DNA of 46,615 nucleotides from an uncultured Cytophagales bacterium. Its GTDB lineage: Bacteria > Bacteroidota > Bacteroidia > Cytophagales > Thermoflexibacteraceae. Below are positions 26,767-35,449 of this stretch, piece after piece; positions within the stretch are counted from its first letter, which is position 1; the number at the start of each line of letters is the position of its first letter. The notes beneath the pieces were generated by a model. It was not told where the DNA came from. It was given only the letters and a program-made list of their open reading frames with translations, and searched no databases. The DNA is taken from the NCBI GenBank assembly GCA_938039675.1, contig CALHUI010000028.1, positions 1-46,615 on the forward strand, in the 5' to 3' direction. Position numbers and translations under genes: made by a program.

Positions 26767-26798
26767 CAAATATAACAGAAAAAGAATATGTCAAACAA
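26767..26798 (-). promoter_or_regulatory. Promoter of the susC leader transcript
   Basis: On the minus strand TTGTTTG (26798-26792) precedes TATATTTG (26774-26767), a match to TAnnTTTG with 17 to 21 bp spacing depending on which TTG is used. Predicted start is near 26760, about 24 nt before the leader ATG. Confidence 0.6.
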
Positions 26799-26813
26799 GT
26801 ATGAGTTTTTTTT

Positions 26814-26821
26814 TATCTTTG
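26814..26821 (+). promoter_or_regulatory. clpS promoter -7 box
   Basis: TATCTTTG matches TAnnTTTG and lies 26 bp before the clpS ATG at 26848. It is back to back with the susC promoter, 39 bp apart. This box also argues against the longer clpS frame that begins at 26788. Confidence 0.6.
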
Positions 26822-26847
26822 TCATTAGAAAGCTAAATTCATTACAA

Positions 26848-27135
26848 ATGCAACCTTGGGAAGATAATTCGGTTGAAATCCTTGAAACTGAAGTGCCAAA
26901 CGAGAAGTTAGTGGATGCTCACGAGCTTGTTGTTTTCAATGATGACGTAAACACGTTTGAGTTTGTGATTCAAACCCTGATAGATGTTTGCAAGCATACG
27001 CCGGAGCAAGCCGAGCAATGCACACTCATCATTCATTATAAGGGAAAATGCAGCGTGAAAAAAGGCAGTTTTGACGAGTTGCGACCCATGCGCGATGCTA
27101 TTACGGACAGAGGTATAGGTGCTGCCATTGTGTAA
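26848..27135 (+). CDS. clpS: ATP-dependent Clp protease adaptor ClpS
   Basis: A 95-residue adaptor that binds N-degron substrates and delivers them to ClpAP-type proteases. Features: a flexible N-terminus, then HELVVFNDDVNTFEFVIQTL (the conserved NDD loop of the N-degron pocket), CKHTPEQAEQCTLIIHYKGK and a short C-terminus. The ATG at 26848 (MQPWEDN) follows a promoter box; an upstream in-frame extension overlaps that promoter. RecR follows after 12 bp, so clpS-recR is probably one transcript. Confidence 0.92.
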   Translation: MQPWEDNSVEILETEVPNEKLVDAHELVVFNDDVNTFEFVIQTLIDVCKHTPEQAEQCTLIIHYKGKCSVKKGSFDELRPMRDAITDRGIGAAIV

Positions 27136-27147
27136 ACTGTCTACCTG

Positions 27148-27753
27148 ATGAACTATCCGTCAAAGTTGGTTGAAGATGCAGTTGCCGAAATATCCAAACT
27201 GCCTGGTATCGGTAAAAAAACTGCTCTTCGGCTGGCACTCCACCTGCTGAAACAGGAAGAAAAATACAGCACGCAACTGGCAGAAGCCATTGTAAAACTG
27301 CGCACACAAACCACCTACTGCCAATCCTGCCATCATATTTCGGAATCGGCTTTTTGTCATATATGTTCAGACAATCGCCGAGACAGAAGTATTATCTGCG
27401 TAGTAGAAGAATCGCCCGACATTTTAGCCATTGAAAATACCGGCCAATATACCGGCCTTTATCACGTATTGGGGGGCATTATTTCGCCAATTGAAGGTAT
27501 CGGGCCTGCCGATTTGCATATTGAATCTCTCGTAAGTCGAATTGCCACAGGCGAAGTTAAAGAGATTATCCTCGCCATAAGCGCAACTATGGAAGGCGAT
27601 ACTACCGCCTTTTACCTCTCTAAAAGGCTTAAAAATTACGAAGTAAAAATTACGACACTTGCACGCGGGTTGCCTGTCGGCAGCGAATTGGAATACACCG
27701 ATGAGGTAACGCTCGGGCGCAGTATTTTGGCTCGCACTACCTACGAAATCTAA
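27148..27753 (+). CDS. recR: Recombination mediator protein RecR
   Basis: 201 residues, the normal RecR length. N-terminal helix-hairpin-helix (SKLPGIGKKTALRLALHLL), a four-Cys zinc finger with C58, C61, C70 and C73, a Toprim domain from about residue 81 (CVVEESPDILAIENTGQYTG, LYHVLGGIISPIEGIGPADL), and the C-terminal ARGLPVGSELEYTDEVTLGR segment. RecR loads RecA at gaps with RecO/RecF. Lies 12 bp after clpS. Confidence 0.96.
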   Translation: MNYPSKLVEDAVAEISKLPGIGKKTALRLALHLLKQEEKYSTQLAEAIVKLRTQTTYCQSCHHISESAFCHICSDNRRDRSIICVVEESPDILAIENTGQYTGLYHVLGGIISPIEGIGPADLHIESLVSRIATGEVKEIILAISATMEGDTTAFYLSKRLKNYEVKITTLARGLPVGSELEYTDEVTLGRSILARTTYEI

Positions 27754-27818
27754 GTGAAAAATTGGCTGATTACCGGCTGTTTTTCTAACTTAGTTTCTGT
27801 AATCTATTTCAACAAGTT

Positions 27819-28421
27819 ATGCAAAAAACATATCTGCTCATGGCACTGTTGCTTTTGGGATGGGCATGCAACAGTCCTACCCAACAAACTACCGACACTG
27901 CTTCCGAAAGCCAAACCACAGCCAAAGCAGCTACCGATTTTCAGATTGCGGGCGACTCTGTAGCCAACGCCGCACAAAAAGCATTTGTAGGTGCTTTGAT
28001 GAAGGCTATTAACGAACAAGGAACAGCAGGTGCTGTTTCATTTTGCAATGTTCACGCACTGCCTATTGCCGACTCCTTGTCGCAGCACTACAACTGCACC
28101 ATACAACGCATTTCTGACCACTACCGCAATCCGGCAGACATGCCCGATGCGACAGACAGCATCGTAATTGCTGATTATCAGGCGCAAAAAACCGCAGGAA
28201 CGGTACTGTCCGCCCGTTTAGTGGAGCAGGAAAATCAAGTGATTTACTACAAGCCCATCATGGTTGGTATGCCTACCTGCTTGCAATGCCATGGCGACCC
28301 TAAAAATGATATTGACCCTGCCACACTGGCTGCTATTCGCGGCAAGTACCCTGCCGATTTGGCCACAGGCTATCAACACGGCGACCTGCGGGGCGTGTGG
28401 AAAATTGCTTTTCGCAAATAA
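27819..28421 (+). CDS. DUF3365 (Tll0287-like) monoheme lipoprotein
   Basis: A 200-residue exported lipoprotein (LLLGWAC, Cys17) with a Thr/Ser-rich linker to about residue 40, then a Tll0287-like domain (AAQKAFVGALMKAINEQGTA, AVSFCNVHALPIAD, IQRISDHYRNPADMPD). One c-type heme attachment site is present, C154-L-Q-C157-H158 in MPTCLQCHGDP. The domain is found in sensors and stand-alone periplasmic cytochromes; the ligand is probably heme plus a small molecule or gas. Electron carrier or redox sensor in the periplasm is inference. Confidence 0.85.
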   Translation: MQKTYLLMALLLLGWACNSPTQQTTDTASESQTTAKAATDFQIAGDSVANAAQKAFVGALMKAINEQGTAGAVSFCNVHALPIADSLSQHYNCTIQRISDHYRNPADMPDATDSIVIADYQAQKTAGTVLSARLVEQENQVIYYKPIMVGMPTCLQCHGDPKNDIDPATLAAIRGKYPADLATGYQHGDLRGVWKIAFRK

Positions 28422-28441
28422 ACCATACAATATGCTTGGCG

Positions 28442-29980
28442 TTAGCCTGCCCAGTTTTCTCGGTCTAAGCTCCGATACTGAATAGCTTCCGCCAAGTGCT
28501 CTATTTTAATTTCCTGACTGCCGGCCAAGTCGGCAATGGTACGTGCTACCTTTAAAATGCGGTCATAGGCACGAGCAGAAAGCCCGAGTCGTTCCATTGC
28601 TGTTTTGAGCAATGTTTTACCAGGATTGCTGATGGTGCATATTTCTTTAACCATCTGCGAAGGCATCATTGCATTGGAGTAAATACCTGCATATTCTTTA
28701 AAGCGTTCGGTTTGTATGGCTCTTGCTTTCACTACCCTGCTGCGAATTTGTTCGCTGCTTTCAGCGGGGCGCGTGCTGGTCATCTGGTCAAAGGATACAG
28801 GTGTTACTTCCACATGTAAGTCTATGCGGTCTAATAGTGGGCCGCTGACCTTGTTCAAGTAGCGCTGCACGACTCCGGGTCCGCATACGCAATCTTTTTC
28901 AGGGTGGTTGTAGTAACCACACGGACAAGGGTTCATGCTGGCAACCAACATAAAGTTTGCGGGAAAATCAACCGTAACTTTGGCGCGCGAAATAGTTACC
29001 CGACGCTCTTCCAAAGGCTGTCGCATTACTTCCAATACCGTTCGCTTAAACTCGGGCAGTTCGTCCAAGAAAAGTACGCCATTGTGTGCCAGTGAGATTT
29101 CCCCGGGTTGCGGAATTCCTCCACCGCCTACCAGCGCCACATCGCTGATGGTGTGATGGGGGGCACGAAACGGCCGCTGAGCTATCAAGCCGGCTTGCGC
29201 CCCTAACTTGCCTGCTACCGAATGAATTTTTGTTGTTTCTAAGGCTTCTTGCAGGCTCATCATGGGCAGAATAGAGGGAAGCCGTTTGGCAAGCATAGTT
29301 TTGCCTGCACCCGGAGGGCCAATCATGATAACATTGTGGCCACCTGCCGCGGCTATTTCCAGTGCCCGCTTAATATTTTCCTGCCCCTGCACGTGCGAAA
29401 AATCTGCCGTATAATGGCTTTGCTCGTGGAAGAATAACTGTCTTGTATCTTTCCGCAAAGGTTCAATTCTTCTATCGCCGTTGATATGCTCAATAGCATC
29501 CAGCAGTGTTTCTGCGCCAATCACATCAATATTATTGACGATGGCTGCCTCATGCGCATTTTCTTTGGGAATGATAAGCGTTTTATAGCCCTTTTTGCGT
29601 GCCTCAATAGCAATGGGTAAAACCCCTTTAATGGGGCGTAAAAGACCATCGAGCGACAATTCGCCCATAATCAGGTAGTTATTCAAATCATCTGCCCTGA
29701 GTTGTTCGGAAGCTCGAAGAATCCCGATGGCAAGTGTCAAATCGTATGCGGAACCTTCTTTGCGGAGGTCGGCAGGTGCCATGTTAATGACGACCCGCTG
29801 GCGCGGCATCTTATAGCCAAAAAATTTCAGTGCAGACTCTACTCGTTGCGCACTTTCTTTAACGGCACTGTCGGGCAAACCTACCATGACAAAGCCTGTA
29901 CCTTGCATGATAGTTACCTCAACAGTAATAACAGATGCATCAACGCCGAAAACAGCACTGCCGAAAGTTTTGGCAACCAT
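28442..29980 (-). CDS. YifB/ComM family Mg-chelatase-like AAA+ ATPase
   Basis: A 512-residue protein. The N-terminal ChlI-like/Lon-S5-like domain begins VFGVDASVITVEVTIMQGTG and has the MVGLPDSAVKESAQRVESAL element. The AAA+ domain has Walker A GPPGAGKTMLAKRLPS, Walker B GVLFLDELPEF, and a Cys-rich insert CPCGYYNHPEKDCVCGPG that may bind zinc. The C-terminal chelatase-like helical domain follows. The ComM member of this family is a branch-migration helicase needed for integration of transformed DNA. ATG at 29980, 12 bp after the SBP gene. Confidence 0.92.
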   Translation of the reverse strand: MVAKTFGSAVFGVDASVITVEVTIMQGTGFVMVGLPDSAVKESAQRVESALKFFGYKMPRQRVVINMAPADLRKEGSAYDLTLAIGILRASEQLRADDLNNYLIMGELSLDGLLRPIKGVLPIAIEARKKGYKTLIIPKENAHEAAIVNNIDVIGAETLLDAIEHINGDRRIEPLRKDTRQLFFHEQSHYTADFSHVQGQENIKRALEIAAAGGHNVIMIGPPGAGKTMLAKRLPSILPMMSLQEALETTKIHSVAGKLGAQAGLIAQRPFRAPHHTISDVALVGGGGIPQPGEISLAHNGVLFLDELPEFKRTVLEVMRQPLEERRVTISRAKVTVDFPANFMLVASMNPCPCGYYNHPEKDCVCGPGVVQRYLNKVSGPLLDRIDLHVEVTPVSFDQMTSTRPAESSEQIRSRVVKARAIQTERFKEYAGIYSNAMMPSQMVKEICTISNPGKTLLKTAMERLGLSARAYDRILKVARTIADLAGSQEIKIEHLAEAIQYRSLDRENWAG

Positions 29981-29992
29981 ATTTTCCCGCTC

Positions 29993-31789
29993 TTATTTTA
30001 CTTCTTTGTTTTGAATGTTGGTCGCTTTGGGTTTCAGATATACCTCGCTGAAGTCGCGATATTGCATCGGGTTGTTGGGCAGGTTCTCCACATGCTGCTG
30101 CAACAGGCGATAACATTCGTCATACCACAGTACGATAATCGGAGCATCTTGCATCATGATAGACTCTGCCGCCTGAAAATATTTTGTTTGCTCTTCTATA
30201 TTGGGAGCAGCAAGTGCTTTTTCGTAGTTTTCGTTAAACTTCGGATTGTAGTAACGCGGGATATTCGGATAAGTATTTTCTCCTGCCTTAAAAGTAGATT
30301 GCTTGCTGTAAAATATCCATAGGAAGTTTTCGGGGCTTGGAAAGTCCGCAACCCATGAAAGGCGAATCATGGCATAATTGCCCGATAAGCACTTGTCGGT
30401 AATGTCGGAGTGCGTAACTACGTTCAGGTCAATGTCTATATTAAGCACCTCTTTGAGTTGGCGCTGCACTTCGGTTGCAACCAGCGTATGGCGCTCGCCT
30501 TCGGGGTTCAGGTCAAGGGTAACCGGGGGGAAGTTTCTACCCATTGGATAACCAGCCTTGGCGATATAGTAAAGGGCTGAATCTTTGTTGAAGTCGTAAC
30601 CTTTGATTTTGTGAATATCATACCAGCGGAACGATGGAGGCGTAAGGCCGTATAAGCCTGCTTCATAGCCTTCGCCGTTCAATACTCTGTCCAAAATTTC
30701 TTTGCGGTCAATAGCAAATGAGAAGGCTTTACGCACGTTCACGTTTTTAAATACCGGATGGATATTGAGTAAAGAGTAAAATTGGGTCTGAGTCTCCGGT
30801 TCTCTTTGCAGCGTATACTTGTTGATACCGCCATCGGGGTCTGATTCGGCTTCTTCCAAAATTTCAATGATGTAATCGGTAGGAAGGCGATATATCATGT
30901 CCAGATTGCCTTTTTTAAACTCAAAAAATTCCGTGCGTTTTTCTCGTATAAATTGTATGTACACCCCGTCCAATAATGGCAATTGGTTGCCGAAACGGTC
31001 TTTTCTGTGATAGTTCGGATTGCGTTTGAGGGTGATGGAATTATTGTCATCAATATTTTTCAGTATGAAAGGCCCCGTACCGACTGCTTTGAACTTCATC
31101 TCATTGCCATATTTTTCGTAAGCCTCGCGCGGGAAAATAAAACCGCCACTGCGTGCCAGGTTGGACAACAATAAAGAATAAGGCCTCTCTAACAATAACT
31201 GAATGGTGTATTTACCAAGCACTTTGATGCCTTCTACTTCAAAGTCGGGCTTTTTCCCTCCGGCAGAGGCATTGTAGTACTCTTTTGCCCCTTTGATGAT
31301 GCCGTCAAATAGGTGGAAGGACTGGTTGTTGGGACTTTGTGTGCACAATTGCGTGAAGCAGTATTTCACATCTTCGGCAGTAAACTCGCGCCCTTTGCCG
31401 CCTTCAAAAGCAGGGTCATCGTGAAAAAATACGCCCTTTTTCAGTTGGAAGGTATATATGGTCTGGGTAGGGTCTATTTCAAAGGTGTCTGCCAATGATT
31501 TTACAACCTCCATGTTGGTTTGGTCAAACTTGAAGAGCCCTTCATAGATATGATTAGCTACGCGATAAGAATATACATCAACAATAGCCGGCGGATACAA
31601 TGTTTTGATATACTCGGTTTCATTGATACGCAAAACGCCGCCATAGAATCGGCTACCTTTGGCTTCGCGAGGGCCGGAAGGTTCTTCCTGCCGCTGTGAA
31701 GGGGAGCAGCCGTATAAAGCTATGAATGCTAATAAATAAAGAACAAACCTTAACAGGTATGCTGCTTTATCCGAGAGCTTATTTCGCAT
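29993..31789 (-). CDS. ABC transporter substrate-binding lipoprotein, peptide/oligopeptide family 5
   Basis: About 598 residues. A signal peptide with a lipobox (ALYGC, Cys28) is followed by the SBP_bac_5 fold: YKTLYPPAIVD-like start, the DPTQTIYTFQLKKGVFFHD and RGFEF-type KGREFTAEDVKYCFTQL motifs, KAVGTGPFILKN, and NVRKAFSFAIDRKEIL. It likely captures peptides or similar solutes for an ABC importer. No permease or ATPase genes are adjacent, so the partners are elsewhere. The ATG at 31789 gives the best signal peptide; an ATG at 31813 is possible. It ends 12 bp before yifB. Confidence 0.9.
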   Translation of the reverse strand: MRNKLSDKAAYLLRFVLYLLAFIALYGCSPSQRQEEPSGPREAKGSRFYGGVLRINETEYIKTLYPPAIVDVYSYRVANHIYEGLFKFDQTNMEVVKSLADTFEIDPTQTIYTFQLKKGVFFHDDPAFEGGKGREFTAEDVKYCFTQLCTQSPNNQSFHLFDGIIKGAKEYYNASAGGKKPDFEVEGIKVLGKYTIQLLLERPYSLLLSNLARSGGFIFPREAYEKYGNEMKFKAVGTGPFILKNIDDNNSITLKRNPNYHRKDRFGNQLPLLDGVYIQFIREKRTEFFEFKKGNLDMIYRLPTDYIIEILEEAESDPDGGINKYTLQREPETQTQFYSLLNIHPVFKNVNVRKAFSFAIDRKEILDRVLNGEGYEAGLYGLTPPSFRWYDIHKIKGYDFNKDSALYYIAKAGYPMGRNFPPVTLDLNPEGERHTLVATEVQRQLKEVLNIDIDLNVVTHSDITDKCLSGNYAMIRLSWVADFPSPENFLWIFYSKQSTFKAGENTYPNIPRYYNPKFNENYEKALAAPNIEEQTKYFQAAESIMMQDAPIIVLWYDECYRLLQQHVENLPNNPMQYRDFSEVYLKPKATNIQNKEVK

Positions 31790-31912
31790 AGTTAATAGTA
31801 ATTGGTTTGGCATACACACAAATCACTAATATTTGAGAACGGAAACACGGGCAATCTATTACGTTTGCTATATTAAACATAAAAAATCACTGTGCCAATA
31901 ATGGCAGATGAC

Positions 31913-32677
31913 TCAGAGATTAATTTTTACTGAAACAGGACAATGGTCGGAGTGCATCGCCTCTTGCAAAATATCGCAATCGGCAATACGAGGCCGAAGT
32001 GTGGTATCGGCTACCCAGTAGTCAATTCGCCAACCTAAGTTTTTGGCGCGCGAGTTGGCTCGTGTGCTCCACCAGGTGTAGCGATGCGGCTCGTTGTGGA
32101 ATTGGCGAAACAAATCAAGAAAACCGTCATTGAACAGGCAGTCCATCCATGCGCGCTCTTCGGGAAGAAAACCCGAACTTTTCTTGTTAGACACAGGATT
32201 ATGGATGTCAATGGGGCGGTGTGCAATGTTGAAATCCCCGCCAATCAACAGTCCGCTTTGGCGCTGTTTCAAATCCTGCAAATAGCCTTTGAAATCGTCT
32301 AACCATTCGTATTTGAACTGCTGCCGTACTTCTCCCCTTGTGCCGGAGGGCATGTAAACATTCAGAATGGAAAAGTCGGGCAAATCAAACTTTATCACTC
32401 TTCCTTCCGCATCATACTTTGGATGCCCCATACCGTAGGTAACGGCGACAGGCGCTATTTGGGAAAAAACAGCTACTCCGCCGTACCCTTTCTTCTCTGC
32501 TTCGTGCCAATACGGGCTGTATCCCATATCGGCAAAAGGGGCTAAATCAACCTGATTGCGGGATGCTTTTACCTCTTGCAAACACAGAATATCGGGCTGT
32601 TCCTTTGCCAGCCATCCAAGAAAATCTTTTTTGATGGCCGAACGAATACCATTGACATTGTAGGTAATTATCTTCAT
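31913..32677 (-). CDS. xth: Exodeoxyribonuclease III (AP endonuclease)
   Basis: 254 residues, the full family length. The catalytic motifs are visible: ITYNVNGIRSAIKK, LCLQEVKAS (metal-binding Glu), YGGVAVFS, GGDFNIAHRPIDIHNP (Asp and Asn), WRIDYWVAD and the C-terminal SDHCPVSVKI with the catalytic Asp-His. It removes AP sites and 3' blocks in base-excision repair. ATG at 32677, 3 bp after the small gene upstream, so it is in an operon with that gene and the AhpD-like gene. Confidence 0.95.
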   Translation of the reverse strand: MKIITYNVNGIRSAIKKDFLGWLAKEQPDILCLQEVKASRNQVDLAPFADMGYSPYWHEAEKKGYGGVAVFSQIAPVAVTYGMGHPKYDAEGRVIKFDLPDFSILNVYMPSGTRGEVRQQFKYEWLDDFKGYLQDLKQRQSGLLIGGDFNIAHRPIDIHNPVSNKKSSGFLPEERAWMDCLFNDGFLDLFRQFHNEPHRYTWWSTRANSRAKNLGWRIDYWVADTTLRPRIADCDILQEAMHSDHCPVSVKINL

Positions 32678-32680
32678 GGG

Positions 32681-33037
32681 TTATGTTTCGGGAAACACTT
32701 CCTTGCGGAAATATTCAATAATGTGTTGTTTGAGCAGTTCTTCCTGCAATTTTAGGTTGAGGAAGGGTAATTTGGCAGTGGGTTTCCAATGCGGCCAGCC
32801 ATCTTTGTCAATCCCTTCCAGCTCATAAAATCCGGCATAGCTCAATACTTTGCAAACGGCAATATGCATCAGGTCTTGTTTTTCTTCTTTGCTGAAGTTG
32901 CGCACACCCTGCCCCAATTCCTGAATACCAATCAGGAAAAGTACGCCGTTGAGGTCGGGCTTTTTGCCAAAGTGAACTTTCAGTCGCTCCAAAAGTTCTT
33001 CCCATTCTTGCTTAATAAAAATCTCGTCGGGAATCAT
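32681..33037 (-). CDS. Small conserved cytosolic protein of unknown function
   Basis: 118 residues without a signal peptide or membrane segment. Readable features are a helical N-terminal half (FIKQEWEELLERLKVHFGKK), GVLFLIGIQELGQGVRNFSK, and DKDGWPHWKPTAKLPFLNLK. I believe similar proteins exist in other Bacteroidota but cannot name a family. Its ATG overlaps the stop of the AhpD-like gene by 4 bp and its stop is 3 bp before xth, so it belongs to a compact three-gene unit. Confidence 0.75.
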   Translation of the reverse strand: MIPDEIFIKQEWEELLERLKVHFGKKPDLNGVLFLIGIQELGQGVRNFSKEEKQDLMHIAVCKVLSYAGFYELEGIDKDGWPHWKPTAKLPFLNLKLQEELLKQHIIEYFRKEVFPET

Positions 33038-33381
33038 GAAGATTGCTGCTTAAACTCATCCAGATATTCTACCGCACGGCGTAGGTGTGGAATAACGATA
33101 CTGCCGCCCACTAATAAGGCTATGGAAAAAACTTCCTCTATCTCTTCAGGGCTGAGCCCGGTCTCTACGCACTTGCCGATGTGATATTTGATGCAGTCGT
33201 CGCAACGGAGCACCATGGAGCTCGCCAGTCCAATCATTTCTTTGGTGCGCACATCCAAACGACCGGGCGCATAGGCATTTGTATCTAAATTGAAAAAACG
33301 CTTGATAACCAAATTGTCCGAACTCAAAATGCGCTCGTTCATGCGGCTGCGATATTCATTGAATTCTTCAATTTTTCCCAT
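33034..33381 (-). CDS. Carboxymuconolactone decarboxylase/AhpD-like protein
   Basis: A 115-residue all-helical protein. It carries the CxxC motif in VLRCDDCIKYHIGKCVETG followed by a His at the usual spacing, and LSPEEIEEVFSIALLVGGS, hallmarks of AhpD-like peroxidase-reductases. A thiol-based peroxide or alkylhydroperoxide role is likely; the decarboxylase name is historical. ATG at 33381. Divergent from comF across only 39 bp. Confidence 0.88.
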   Translation of the reverse strand: MGKIEEFNEYRSRMNERILSSDNLVIKRFFNLDTNAYAPGRLDVRTKEMIGLASSMVLRCDDCIKYHIGKCVETGLSPEEIEEVFSIALLVGGSIVIPHLRRAVEYLDEFKQQSS

Positions 33382-33420
33382 ATGAACAATAAATTTACCT
33401 TAAAAGTAAACTAAAGGAAC

Positions 33421-34116
33421 ATGTTACTTGCGCAATTGTGGAGTGATTTTATACAATTAGCTTTCCCCAATACTTGCAGAGGCTGTAAATCTGCCCTATT
33501 AGCCGATGAGGACATGGTTTGCACAAACTGTCGGCTTAATTTTCCTTTGACACATTTTCATCAAATGCCTGCCAATAACCCAATGTTTGACAAATTCAAA
33601 GGGCGGCTACCGATTGTCCATGCGTCTGCTTTTATGCACTTTTCAGATGATGGCATTGTGCAATCGCTGGTGCATGAGGTCAAATACAAAGGGGCTTGCG
33701 AATTAGGCGCTCAATTGGGCAGATGGTACGGATACCACCTGTCGGCAACCGATATAGTCCGTCGGTTTGACTGCCTTGTACCTGTTCCTCTGCACCGCGA
33801 GCGGCAAAAACGACGCGGATATAACCAGTCGGCATGTTTTGCCCGAGGTATTAGCGAAATTACAGGGATTCCGTTGCGCGAGGACTTGGTTTTGCGCAGC
33901 AAAGCAACCTTGTCGCAGGTGCGCATGGAACGCGAGCAGCGCATGGCTAATATTGCCGATGCCTTTCGGTTGTTGGCCGACGCTTCAACCCATAACCTCA
34001 AAATCCTTATTGTAGATGATGTGGTTACCACAGGTGCAACCATAGAGGCTTGCGCTGCGCCGCTCATCAGAGGCGGCTGCGAGGCAATTGGCGTGCTGGC
34101 ATTGGCAAACGTGTGA
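33421..34116 (+). CDS. comF: ComF family phosphoribosyltransferase-like protein
   Basis: 231 residues. An N-terminal double zinc finger (CRGCKSALLADEDMVCTNC), a central YKGACELGAQLGRWYG region, LVPVPLHRERQKRRGYNQSA, and a C-terminal PRPP-binding signature ILIVDDVVTTGATIEAC. ComF takes part in DNA uptake during natural transformation in several bacteria. The sequence AAAGGAAC precedes the ATG at 33421. YifB/ComM and RecR are also in this window, though not adjacent. Confidence 0.92.
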   Translation: MLLAQLWSDFIQLAFPNTCRGCKSALLADEDMVCTNCRLNFPLTHFHQMPANNPMFDKFKGRLPIVHASAFMHFSDDGIVQSLVHEVKYKGACELGAQLGRWYGYHLSATDIVRRFDCLVPVPLHRERQKRRGYNQSACFARGISEITGIPLREDLVLRSKATLSQVRMEREQRMANIADAFRLLADASTHNLKILIVDDVVTTGATIEACAAPLIRGGCEAIGVLALANV

Positions 34117-34219
34117 TTTCTCAAAACGGTTGCGCCAATTAGAACACATTCAGGGGCTTCAACCATGCAGGTGAAGATTCCTGCCAAAATTTAGATAACA
34201 ACATTTTAAACTTCCTGAC

Positions 34220-34957
34220 TTACGATAGCTCAATGATATTTTCAGGCGCAAGGCTGGGGTAGCAGCGCATCGCCAGATAGACCTGTGCAGTAACTTTTAC
34301 GTCGCTGCGGCAATAAGCAGCGATGCGCTCATAATCGCCGTCGCGATAGAATACATCGTGCACCATGCTGCCGTCTATGTTGTCTTTGCCCGTAGGAATG
34401 CCAAAAAGAGTTGCCAGCAATTTGAGCGAAGTCAAATAGCGTTTGTCGCCGTATTGCCACATTTCCATTGTATCCAAATGCACAATTTCCCACGGCTTTT
34501 GGTCAGCAATATTGAGGATGGCAGGCGGCATGATGCGGTTAATCAACATGCGGCGGCACAGGTAGGGATAGTCAAAATGTTTGCCGTTGTGTGCCACTAA
34601 CCGCGTGCGCTTGTTGAAGCGGTTTTCCAATAAGTATTTGAAATCGTGCAACAGTTGCGCCTCATTGGTGCCCGAAAAGGATTTGACGCGGAGGCTCAAC
34701 TGTTGCTCGTCGTTGAGGTAAAAATAGCCCGCCGCAATGCAAATAATTTTCCCGAACTCTGCCGAAAGCGCAGCCCATTGTTTGTAGAGAATATCGGGGT
34801 TTTGCTGTGGGTCTAAACGGTTCGCTCGCTTTGTCCAAAGTGCCTGCATCGCTTCGTCTAACAAGTCCAAGTCGGGTTGCACCGAAACGGTTTCAATGTC
34901 TATGAACAGCAGGTTTTTCAGTTCGCAGAAAATCTGCACCGGAGTAAGCGGGTTCAT
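34220..34957 (-). CDS. DnaQ-fold 3'-5' exonuclease (PolB-like)
   Basis: 245 residues. Exo I motif is FIDIETVSV (Asp-Glu), Exo II is LVAHNGKHFDYPYLCRRMLI, and Exo III is AYCRSDVKVTAQVYL. It matches the stand-alone predicted 3'-5' exonucleases related to PolB. Substrate and pathway are unknown; DNA repair is plausible. ATG at 34957. Confidence 0.85.
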   Translation of the reverse strand: MNPLTPVQIFCELKNLLFIDIETVSVQPDLDLLDEAMQALWTKRANRLDPQQNPDILYKQWAALSAEFGKIICIAAGYFYLNDEQQLSLRVKSFSGTNEAQLLHDFKYLLENRFNKRTRLVAHNGKHFDYPYLCRRMLINRIMPPAILNIADQKPWEIVHLDTMEMWQYGDKRYLTSLKLLATLFGIPTGKDNIDGSMVHDVFYRDGDYERIAAYCRSDVKVTAQVYLAMRCYPSLAPENIIELS

Positions 34958-35031
34958 AATAATTAGGTGAGATTGGAAATTTGCAACTCAATCTACTGAA
35001 AAAAATCCGCGTTCTGCAAAAGCCGCAGGCG

Positions 35032-35442
35032 TTAATGATGTAAAATACCTTTCAGTTCCAACTGCGGAATGTACACCAAATTTTCACTGATGATACTTTC
35101 CGGTACGAAAATGAATTTCTTATCGTAAATCTGCCCGTTTACGTAGTAGCTGACCCAATATTCGTTGAACAGGTGGAAAACCGAAGGGTCTATGAGTTCA
35201 ATTTGCATGTGCTGTCCTGCCTCAATTGTTCCCAAATACTGTCGCAATATAGAGGTGCGCTGCTGCTCTTGTTTTTGTTCTTTTTCGCTGTATCCTTTGG
35301 ATACAACCATTACATTGTCTATATCAAATGCATTCGTATTCAGCAGATAAACTGCCCACTCGGGCACTTCTGCCATTACATCTTTGCAGGCAATCGCTAC
35401 GCGAATTCCTTCTACGGTTGGAAATACAATATCTTTTTTCAT
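35032..35442 (-). CDS. Conserved protein of unknown function
   Basis: 136 residues starting MKKDIVFPTVEGIRVAIACK at an ATG at 35442. No signal peptide. A mostly beta protein with FDIDNVMVVSKGYSEKEQKQ, RQYLGTIEAGQHMQIELIDP and WVSYYVNGQIYDKKFIFVPE. I have a sense that such proteins occur widely in Bacteroidota, but I cannot name a family or function. A promoter-like pair lies so close upstream that the mRNA may be nearly leaderless. Divergent from anmK across 30 bp. Confidence 0.75.
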   Translation of the reverse strand: MKKDIVFPTVEGIRVAIACKDVMAEVPEWAVYLLNTNAFDIDNVMVVSKGYSEKEQKQEQQRTSILRQYLGTIEAGQHMQIELIDPSVFHLFNEYWVSYYVNGQIYDKKFIFVPESIISENLVYIPQLELKGILHH

Positions 35443-35449
35443 AGCTTGA

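Noticed and set aside
26788..26847. 20-residue N-terminal extension of ClpS
   Set aside because: It overlaps the clpS promoter box, and ClpS similarity begins after the ATG at 26848.
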